Assembly: GCA_040380145.1 (NCBI GenBank)
Contig: JBEIJQ010000185.1
Location: forward strand, 1-5,497
Origin: JBEIJQ01 sp040380145
GTDB taxonomy: Bacteria; Bacteroidota; Bacteroidia; Chitinophagales; Saprospiraceae
Direction: 5' to 3'
DNA: 5,497 bases
Shown here: positions 1-5,181 of the stretch, piece after piece
Position numbering within the stretch: the first letter of the stretch is position 1
How the letters are laid out: the number at the start of each line of letters is the position of its first letter
The notes under the pieces: generated by a model
Told to the model about the DNA's origin: nothing
Database searches by the model: none
The model's input: the letters and a program-made list of their open reading frames with translations, nothing else
Program-made: the position numbers and the translations under genes

Positions 1-1373
1 GTCTGCGCCTGAACTTCACGAGCGCGGTCGCCGGCGGAGTTGCCCCCTACACCTACTCGTGGAGCTTTGCGGGCGCGGTGCCTGCCACGTCCACGGCCGC
101 CAACCCCGCGGGGGTCACTTATCCCACTGCTGGGACGTACACGGTCTGCGTGACGGTGACCGATGCCCGCGGATGCACGGCCACTTCTTGCCAGACCATT
201 CAGGTCGGACAGCCCTGCAACCTCAACACGGTGGACTTCTGCACCACCGTGGAGCCCAGCGGCACCACCGGGTTCAAGGTGACGGTTTCCAACGTGACGC
301 ACAACTGCAACGGTACCGCCACGATCCAGTACTCGTTCAACGGAGGCGCCACTTGGAGCACCACGCCGACCTTCACCACCACCACGCCCGGCATCATCTC
401 GGTCTGTGTGCGCGTCACCTGCACGGTCTGTGGCCAGACCTGCACCCGCACCTGCTGCAAGAGCGTGCAGATCAATGCGCCCTGCAACATCCCCACGTCG
501 GCCAGCTTCACGGTTTCTGTCAACGCGACCACGGGTGTGGCCACTTTCAACGCCACGATTCTTTCGCCAGCCGCTGCCGGTTACGATTGGGATTTCAACG
601 GTGACGGCATCGTGGATGCCACCACTGCTACCAATGTGGCCACTTTTACCTACGCCAACGGCACCTACACCGCTTGCGTGACCATCCGCCGCTCGGCCAA
701 CTGTTCCAAGACGATCTGCCGCACCGTGGTGGTGGAGCCCATCTGTGACGTGATGGCCAACTTCACCTCCCGCCACTGCACCAATGCCCCGCTCACGGTC
801 AATTTCACGAGCATCTTGACCAACGCCACCAGCGTGGTGTGGAACTTCGGCGACGGCAACACCTCCACCGTGTTCAACACCAGCCACACCTACGCCAACT
901 ACGGAACCTACACGGTCTGCCTGACGGCCTACAAGAACGCCCGCTGCTACTACCGCGTATGCTACCTCGTGATCGTCGGCGCGAAGAACTGCGGCGGCAA
1001 CGCGCCCCCGCCCGCCAACATGGTGACCAACGACAACGGCACAGAAGAAGCCGAAGAAGTGTATAACACCATGGTCGAAACCGACGGAGCCGGTGAAAGC
1101 GTACAGCAAGCCCCCGTGATCGACGGATTGAGCCTGTACCCCAACCCGGCCAAGGACCAGACCAACCTCGTGTTCGAACTCAATGAAGCCCAGGACGTAC
1201 AGATCACCGTGACCGACATGAACGGCAAAACGTTCGAGAGCTTCCAGACCGGTGCCACGAACGGCCAAAATGTGGTCGCAGTACCCACCGACCGTCTCGG
1301 ACAAGGTCTGTACCTGGTCCGCTTGAATGCCGGCGGTACCGTCCGCACCACCAAACTGATGATCGCCCGGTAA
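1..1373 (+). CDS. Secreted multi-PKD protein with T9SS C-terminal sorting domain, 5' end cut by window (probable subtilase paralogue)
   Basis: The frame is open from base 3 to the TAA at 1371-1373, giving 456 visible residues with no start codon in the window. Modules in order: a PKD/Ig fold (about 1-68, with YTYSWSF and GTYTVCVTVTD); a cysteine-rich Ig-like module (about 72-161, ten Cys); a PKD variant with DWDFNGDGIVD (about 162-245); a classical PKD with WNFGDGNTST (about 248-325); a Pro/acidic linker (about 326-373); and a Por/T9SS type A sorting domain (about 374-456, with LYPNP at 378-382, GLYLVRL at 435-441 and a final KLMIAR). Known for the family: this domain directs export through the outer membrane by the type IX system and is removed or exchanged for a surface anchor. 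The four Ig modules match, in order, the tail of the subtilase gene just downstream, so the missing N-terminus is probably a protease. That is inference, since no catalytic residues are visible. A strong terminator follows, so this is a separate transcript end. Confidence 0.9.
   Translation, partial: LRLNFTSAVAGGVAPYTYSWSFAGAVPATSTAANPAGVTYPTAGTYTVCVTVTDARGCTATSCQTIQVGQPCNLNTVDFCTTVEPSGTTGFKVTVSNVTHNCNGTATIQYSFNGGATWSTTPTFTTTTPGIISVCVRVTCTVCGQTCTRTCCKSVQINAPCNIPTSASFTVSVNATTGVATFNATILSPAAAGYDWDFNGDGIVDATTATNVATFTYANGTYTACVTIRRSANCSKTICRTVVVEPICDVMANFTSRHCTNAPLTVNFTSILTNATSVVWNFGDGNTSTVFNTSHTYANYGTYTVCLTAYKNARCYYRVCYLVIVGAKNCGGNAPPPANMVTNDNGTEEAEEVYNTMVETDGAGESVQQAPVIDGLSLYPNPAKDQTNLVFELNEAQDVQITVTDMNGKTFESFQTGATNGQNVVAVPTDRLGQGLYLVRLNAGGTVRTTKLMIAR
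3..977 (+). repeat. Upstream copy of a four-module Ig/PKD block shared with the next gene
   Basis: This stretch encodes PKD-1, the Cys-rich module, PKD-2 and PKD-3 of the first protein. It aligns in the same order with the block at 2891-3853. Short exact DNA matches remain, for example 17 bases at 240-256 against 3113-3129 and 18 bases at 582-599 against 3455-3472. The Cys-rich module (90 residues, no gaps) has about 56 identical residues by hand count, with all ten cysteines conserved. This indicates an old tandem gene or segment duplication. Confidence 0.85.
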
Positions 1374-1395
1374 ACGACCGATCTTCGAAAAATCG

Positions 1396-1431
1396 TCCCC
1401 CTTCCTTTTTTGGGAAGGGGGATATTTTTTT
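1396..1431 (+). terminator. Intrinsic terminator of the T9SS-sorted gene
   Basis: A perfect 10-bp stem (tcccccttcc at 1396-1405 with ggaaggggga at 1413-1422) encloses a 7-base loop. A T run follows at 1425-1431. It lies 22 bases after the stop codon and separates the two tandem secreted-protein genes into independent transcripts. Confidence 0.92.
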
Positions 1432-1480
1432 CGGCCCCTGTTTTCACTTCTTATTTTTTTTCGATAAAAAAAAATATCCG

Positions 1481-1498
1481 CAAAGGTGCTTACCTTTG
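1481..1498. repeat. Perfect 7-bp inverted repeat overlapping the promoter -7 box
   Basis: The sequence caaaggt (1481-1487) is the exact reverse complement of acctttg (1492-1498), with 4 bases between. The right arm is part of the -7 box. It could be an operator for a dimeric regulator, or chance symmetry around a promoter element; nothing else supports either reading. Confidence 0.35.
1491..1498 (+). promoter_or_regulatory. Bacteroidota-type promoter -7 box (TAnnTTTG) for the subtilase gene
   Basis: TACCTTTG matches the Bacteroidota primary sigma factor -7 consensus TAnnTTTG exactly. It lies in the A/T-rich gap after the terminator, 36 bases before the ATG at 1535, giving a leader of roughly 30 bases. 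No clear TTTG -33 box is seen at the usual spacing; that region is a run of A and T. The box overlaps a TTG at 1496 that would extend the reading frame, which argues against that TTG as the real start. Confidence 0.65.
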
Positions 1499-1534
1499 GA
1501 AAACAGACCCGGACCACAGCCAAAATTTTTTCCC

Positions 1535-3868
1535 ATGAGAAAAACAGCCATACTCCTCTGCTCTTTGCTGCTTTTTTGTGCCCTGCCCATGGGATTGTAC
1601 GCCCAGCCCGTGCAGATTTTCCAGCAGGTGCCCCTGTTGACCGTCCTCGACCAGTTCAACTACGAATACGAGCTCGGCCCCAACAACACACCGATCTCCA
1701 ACCACTTGTTGGTGGTGGAATTCCAGGACACGATTTCTCCGTCCATGATGCAACAGGTCAGGGCCCAAAACGGGGTCGTTTCCTATCGGGCCTGTATGTG
1801 CAACGAGTTTTTGGAAGAATGGGATTTCGGCGGCTTGCCCCCCAACGGGATTTTGGGCAAAAAGGCCGATGCCGACGCGGATCCGGCCGTCAGAAGCTCG
1901 GATTTCAGCTATTTCGTTTCCAACAATTTCCTGAGCCCCATTACGCTGCCTCCGGGATCCCCCATGCTTTTCCCGCCACAAAGCGCCTCCCCGGCTCCTG
2001 CCGGCGCGCCGCTCATCGCTATTTTGGATACGGGCGTGGATTACCTCCACGACTCCCTCAAGGCCCATATTTGGCTCGGCAACGAAATCCCCAACGGCGG
2101 GGACGACGATGCCGACTGTCTGGCCGACGACTTCATCGGTTGGAATTTCGTGCACGAAAACAACAACCCCAGCGACGACCACGGGCACGGCACCCATGTG
2201 GCCGGTATCGTGGTGCAAAACCTGCTCCGTTACGCGCCCAATTGCCCGTTCCGGGTGATGCCCCTCAAAACGCACGACCTGCACGGCGTCGGCACTTTGT
2301 TCAGCGTCACCTGTGCCACCTACTACGCCTCCGTGCACGGGGCAAGGGTGATCAACGACAGCTGGGGCTGGTACGGCTCTCCTTCGGGGATGCTGTCCAA
2401 GGCCATCGATTTCGCCCATACCAATTCCGAATCCCTGGTTTTGGCGGCTGCCGGCAACGACGGCTTCGATGTGACCGCCAATCCGCACTATCCATCCAAT
2501 TACAACCTGCCCAATGTGGTGTCGGTGATGTACATCGATTCGAGCGGGAATCTTCCGTCCGGAGCCAATTACTCCGCTACCGAGGTGGACATCGCGCATT
2601 ACGGGCAGAACGTGCTTTCCACTTTGCCCCTCAACAGCCTCGGGTTTTCCACCGGTTCCTCAATGGCCACCCCGGGCGTATCGGCCGCCACGGCATCCGT
2701 CATCTGTTGTTTTTCGCCGCCCACCGCCCTTGACCTGCGCAACTGGATCCTTTCGACGGCCATTTCGGAGCCGTCCCTTTCCGGACGCTGTGTCACCGAA
2801 GGGCGCGCCAAGTTCCCCGGGCCCAATTGTCAATACTGCGATCTGGAGGCGGATTTTTCGTTTTCCTCGCTGCCCAACAACTGTCGTGGGTTGAGGTTCA
2901 ATGCCTCGGTATCAAAAGGAACGGCTCCCTACTCCTATTCTTGGACCTTCGGGGGTCTGGCCACTTCCAATTTGGCCGGCCCGTCCTATGTTTTTCCTGC
3001 GAACGGCACCTACCAGGTCTGCTTGACGGTCGTCGATTCGGCCGGTTGCGCGGTCACTCGTTGCCGCACCGTTGCCGTGCCGCCGCCCTGCCAGGCCGAC
3101 AGTCTGGATTTTTGCACCACCGTGGAGCCTTCCGGCACGACCCGTTTCCGCATTTCGGTGAGCAATGTTTCCTATCGCTGCAACGGCACGGCCACGGTCG
3201 CTTATTCCTTCAACGGCGGGACCACTTGGTCGAATGTCGGTTCGTTGCTCGTCTCTTCTCCCGGGATCTACAATGTTTGTGTGCGGGTGACCTGTACGGT
3301 CTGCGGGCAAACCTGTGTGCTGAACTGTTGCAAACAGGTGAATGTGGGCCTGCCCTGCAACATTCCTTCCACCGCCACGCTGAACGTCTTGCCCGGCACG
3401 AACGGCGCGGCGACGACGCTCCGGGCCTCTGCGCTCACCCCGGCCGCCGCGGCCTACGATTGGGATTTCAACAACGACGGCGTGGTGGACGCCACGACCA
3501 CTGGCGCCACGACCACTTTCGTCTATCCCGAGGGCAGGCACTCGGCCTGCGTGACGATCCGCCGTTCGGCGGGCTGCGAAAAGCGCATCTGCGTCACCTT
3601 CGCCGTGCAGCAACTTTGCAACCCGACCGCCAATTTCCGTTTCCGCCGCTGCTCGGGCAGTCCGCTAGAATTGGCCTTCACTTCGATCGTGGCCAACGCA
3701 CCGCTCGGGGTCCTGTGGGAATTCGGCGACGGCAATACCTCCACGGCACTCAATCCTCAGCATTCGTATGCACAACCGGGCACCTATACCGTCTGCTTGA
3801 CCGCATATCGGTCCCAGACCTGCTCTACGCGGGTCTGCTATACGATCCAAGTGCTGCCCAAGTTTTAG
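1535..3868 (+). CDS. Secreted subtilisin-family (S8) serine protease with C-terminal PKD and Cys-rich Ig modules
   Basis: 777 residues. The ATG at 1535 is chosen because it begins a classical signal peptide (Lys/Arg, then a Leu-rich core, likely cut after LYA at 21-23) and lies downstream of the promoter box; a TTG 39 bases earlier falls inside that box. Residues 24-155 look like a proregion, including a CMC motif at 87-89. The S8 domain spans about 156-415, with catalytic Asp165 (AILDTGVD), His218 (HGHGTHVAG), oxyanion Asn308 (AAAGNDG) and Ser376 (GSSMATP), so it should be an active endopeptidase. After it come PKD-1 (about 438-517), a ten-Cys module (519-608), PKD-2 with DWDFNNDGVVD (about 609-693) and PKD-3 with WEFGDGNTST (about 696-775). 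The protein ends at LPKF with no T9SS sorting domain, unlike its upstream paralogue. The signal peptide predicts export at least to the periplasm. Substrate unknown. Confidence 0.95.
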   Translation: MRKTAILLCSLLLFCALPMGLYAQPVQIFQQVPLLTVLDQFNYEYELGPNNTPISNHLLVVEFQDTISPSMMQQVRAQNGVVSYRACMCNEFLEEWDFGGLPPNGILGKKADADADPAVRSSDFSYFVSNNFLSPITLPPGSPMLFPPQSASPAPAGAPLIAILDTGVDYLHDSLKAHIWLGNEIPNGGDDDADCLADDFIGWNFVHENNNPSDDHGHGTHVAGIVVQNLLRYAPNCPFRVMPLKTHDLHGVGTLFSVTCATYYASVHGARVINDSWGWYGSPSGMLSKAIDFAHTNSESLVLAAAGNDGFDVTANPHYPSNYNLPNVVSVMYIDSSGNLPSGANYSATEVDIAHYGQNVLSTLPLNSLGFSTGSSMATPGVSAATASVICCFSPPTALDLRNWILSTAISEPSLSGRCVTEGRAKFPGPNCQYCDLEADFSFSSLPNNCRGLRFNASVSKGTAPYSYSWTFGGLATSNLAGPSYVFPANGTYQVCLTVVDSAGCAVTRCRTVAVPPPCQADSLDFCTTVEPSGTTRFRISVSNVSYRCNGTATVAYSFNGGTTWSNVGSLLVSSPGIYNVCVRVTCTVCGQTCVLNCCKQVNVGLPCNIPSTATLNVLPGTNGAATTLRASALTPAAAAYDWDFNNDGVVDATTTGATTTFVYPEGRHSACVTIRRSAGCEKRICVTFAVQQLCNPTANFRFRRCSGSPLELAFTSIVANAPLGVLWEFGDGNTSTALNPQHSYAQPGTYTVCLTAYRSQTCSTRVCYTIQVLPKF
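2891..3853 (+). repeat. Downstream copy of the four-module Ig/PKD block
   Basis: This encodes residues 453-773 of the subtilase and is the partner of the block at 3-977. Where both copies encode the identical 14 residues VCVRVTCTVCGQTC, 8 of the 14 codons differ synonymously. The protein is therefore conserved while the DNA has drifted, which fits an old duplication under selection and not a recent copy or gene conversion. Confidence 0.85.
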
Positions 3869-3921
3869 TGGGAAGTAAAAAACCTTTTTTCTTTTGCCCT
3901 GTTTAAGAACCGTTTTTACCC

Positions 3922-4398
3922 ATGAGCAAAGCCCAAGCCCTTTTTGATGAGTACGGCGAAAGCCACCAAAACGAGATCAACAAAGCCATTCATTGGGTTT
4001 GTATCCCGGCCATTATGTTCAGCCTGTTCGGGCTGCTGTACGCCGTTCCTTTCCCTATTTCCGAAGAAAAAAATTTCTACCTGAACTGGGGCGCCCCGGC
4101 GATGCTGATGGCTCTGGCCTATTACCTGCGGTTATCGTTTTCGCTTTTCCTCGGTTTCGCCCTGGTCGGATTTGGGCTGTTGTTCGGCAACCAACTGCTC
4201 GGTGAAGCGTTCGACGGCCACGCCGGCTACCACGCTTTGGCCTCTTTGGGCATTTTCGTGGTGGCGTGGATCGGACAGTTCATCGGCCACGGGATCGAGG
4301 GCAAAAAGCCGTCTTTTCTGAAAGACCTGCAGTTTTTGCTGATCGGCCCCGCTTGGCTTCTTCATTTTATCTTTAAAAAAACGGGCATTCCTTTTTGA
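3922..4398 (+). CDS. DUF962 / Mpo1-like small membrane protein
   Basis: 158 residues, the usual length for this family. The N-terminal signature is present: Tyr11, then His15, Asn17, Asn20-Lys21, His24 and the WVCIP stretch. The second signature, QFIGHG with EGKKP after it (119-130), follows. Hydrophobic segments at about 24-44, 55-70, 72-92, 104-122 and 136-151 indicate an inner-membrane protein. The conserved histidines (15, 24, 123, possibly 100 and 104) resemble the metal-binding set of yeast Mpo1, an Fe(II)-dependent dioxygenase that shortens 2-hydroxy fatty acids during sphingolipid-base breakdown. Activity in this organism is inference from that homology. The 53-base gap after the subtilase holds no clear terminator. 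It has only a weak promoter-like TTCTTTTG at 3889-3896. There is no Shine-Dalgarno sequence. The next gene starts 21 bases later, so the two are probably co-transcribed. Confidence 0.85.
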   Translation: MSKAQALFDEYGESHQNEINKAIHWVCIPAIMFSLFGLLYAVPFPISEEKNFYLNWGAPAMLMALAYYLRLSFSLFLGFALVGFGLLFGNQLLGEAFDGHAGYHALASLGIFVVAWIGQFIGHGIEGKKPSFLKDLQFLLIGPAWLLHFIFKKTGIPF

Positions 4399-4419
4399 CC
4401 GTTCCAAAATCAACTCCCC

Positions 4420-4953
4420 ATGCAATTGATTCTGATGCTGCTTTTCGCCATGATCCTTCCCCCCAAATCCGTCCATGAATTCACGATGAAAGACATCGAC
4501 GGAAAAGAAGTGTCGCTGGACCGCTACCGCGGAAAAGTCCTTTTGATCGTGAATGTGGCCAGCAAGTGTGGTCTCACTCCGCAATACGCCGACTTGCAGT
4601 CCTTTTATGAAAAATACAAAGATAAAGGCGTGGAGGTACTTGGTTTTCCGGCCAACAACTTCATGGGCCAAGAGCCCGGCACCGAGCTGGAAATCAAGAA
4701 CTTTTGTACCAACAAATTCCATGTGACCTTTCCGATGTTCGCCAAGATCTCGGTCAAAGGCAAGGAAATGCACCCGCTGTACCGTTACCTGACGGAAAAA
4801 GATCAGAACGGTTCGGTAGATGCACCCGTCAAATGGAATTTCCAGAAATTTTTGGTGGACAAAAACGGCCGTGTGCTGGCCTCGTTCGATCCGCAGACCT
4901 CGGTGGACGATGCCCAAGTGATCGCAGCGGTCGAGGCTGCTTTGAAACAGTGA
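4420..4953 (+). CDS. Glutathione peroxidase family protein (cysteine type, probably thioredoxin-dependent)
   Basis: 177 residues; reduces hydroperoxides, including lipid hydroperoxides. The GPx domain runs from about 18 to 176. The peroxidatic residue is Cys50 in NVASKCGLTPQY, not selenocysteine. Gln84 (in MGQEPG) and Trp139-Asn140 (in VKWNFQKF) complete the catalytic set. Cys96 lies 46 residues after Cys50, the same spacing as the peroxidatic and resolving cysteines of yeast Gpx3. This suggests an atypical 2-Cys enzyme recycled by thioredoxin despite the family name. The usual FPCNQF motif reads FPANNF here, so that cysteine is absent. Residues 1-16 are a short, uncharged hydrophobic stretch before the domain: a weak signal peptide or membrane anchor, or an artefact if translation starts at Met11 or Met23. 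It is preceded by the Mpo1-like gene at 21 bases and followed by a hairpin terminator. Confidence 0.94.
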   Translation: MQLILMLLFAMILPPKSVHEFTMKDIDGKEVSLDRYRGKVLLIVNVASKCGLTPQYADLQSFYEKYKDKGVEVLGFPANNFMGQEPGTELEIKNFCTNKFHVTFPMFAKISVKGKEMHPLYRYLTEKDQNGSVDAPVKWNFQKFLVDKNGRVLASFDPQTSVDDAQVIAAVEAALKQ

Positions 4954-4983
4954 CCGTCGCCGAAAATCGGGTCGGCAGCTTGG

Positions 4984-5020
4984 CGCGGGAGGACAAAAAA
5001 TCCTCCCGCGTCGTGTTTTT
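4984..5020 (+). terminator. Probable intrinsic terminator after the peroxidase gene
   Basis: A perfect 10-bp GC-rich stem (cgcgggagga 4984-4993 with tcctcccgcg 5001-5010) has a 7-base A-rich loop, 30 bases after the stop codon. The T run (5016-5020) is five bases from the stem, further than ideal, so efficiency is uncertain. The right arm can instead pair with 5024-5033. Confidence 0.7.
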
Positions 5021-5032
5021 GCTCGGGAGGAT

Positions 5033-5040
5033 TATCTTTG
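5033..5040 (+). promoter_or_regulatory. Bacteroidota-type -7 box for the tRNA-Leu gene
   Basis: TATCTTTG is an exact TAnnTTTG match, 13 bases before the first base of the tRNA. That fits a short 5' leader removed by RNase P. A TTTG occurs at 5018-5021 but its 11-base spacing is too short for a standard -33 box. Confidence 0.6.
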
Positions 5041-5053
5041 CGGGCGTTTCCCC

Positions 5054-5135
5054 GCGGATGTGGCGAAACTGGTAGACGTGCCAGACTTAGGATCTGGTGC
5101 CGCGAGGCGTGTGGGTTCGAGTCCCTCCATCCGCA
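5054..5135 (+). tRNA. tRNA-Leu, anticodon UAG
   Basis: 82 bases. The acceptor stem is gcggatg (5054-5060) with catccgc (5128-5134), and the discriminator is A at 5135. The D arm contains ctggtaga. The anticodon stem is ccaga/tctgg (5081-5085, 5093-5097), with loop cttagga and anticodon TAG at 5088-5090, reading CUN leucine codons. A long variable arm (about 5098-5110, with gcc/ggc pairing) is the class II feature expected of Leu tRNAs. The T loop is ttcgagt. The CCA end is not encoded and must be added. The T stem (gtggg/ccctc) carries one T-T mismatch at 5112/5126, which is unusual but does not disturb the rest of the fold. Confidence 0.95.
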
Positions 5136-5143
5136 CAGAAAAC

Positions 5144-5176
5144 AAAAGCCGTCCCGTTTGATCGGGACGGCTTTTT
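5144..5176. terminator. Bidirectional intrinsic terminator between tRNA-Leu and a convergent gene
   Basis: A 10-bp perfect stem, agccgtcccg (5147-5156) with cgggacggct (5163-5172), has a 6-base loop and extends by A-T pairs. T residues at 5172-5176 serve the + strand. The A run at 5144-5147 and beyond serves the - strand. It begins 9 bases after the tRNA and ends 6 bases before the stop codon of the minus-strand gene, so it can end both transcripts. Confidence 0.88.
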
Positions 5177-5181
5177 CATTT

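Noticed and set aside
1496..1534. TTG start that would add 13 residues before the subtilase signal peptide
   Set aside because: It lies inside the TAnnTTTG promoter box, upstream of the expected transcript start, and would bury the signal peptide. The ATG at 1535 fits better.
1490..2599. Long minus-strand open frame of about 369 codons opposite the subtilase
   Set aside because: It is antisense to a gene with clear catalytic motifs. Its translation shows no recognisable domain and is typical of a shadow frame in GC-rich DNA.
1..3868. The two PKD proteins as a single gene broken by a frameshift or insertion
   Set aside because: The upstream protein has a complete C-terminal sorting domain and terminator, and the downstream one has its own promoter box and signal peptide.
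2827..3906. Second + strand open frame over the PKD region
   Set aside because: Out of frame with the conserved subtilase tail; its translation is rich in Arg, Leu and His with no motif. The downstream PKD frame has a paralogue that confirms it.
3869..3921. Terminator between the subtilase and the Mpo1-like gene
   Set aside because: T-rich runs are present but no convincing GC-rich stem precedes them, so read-through cannot be excluded.
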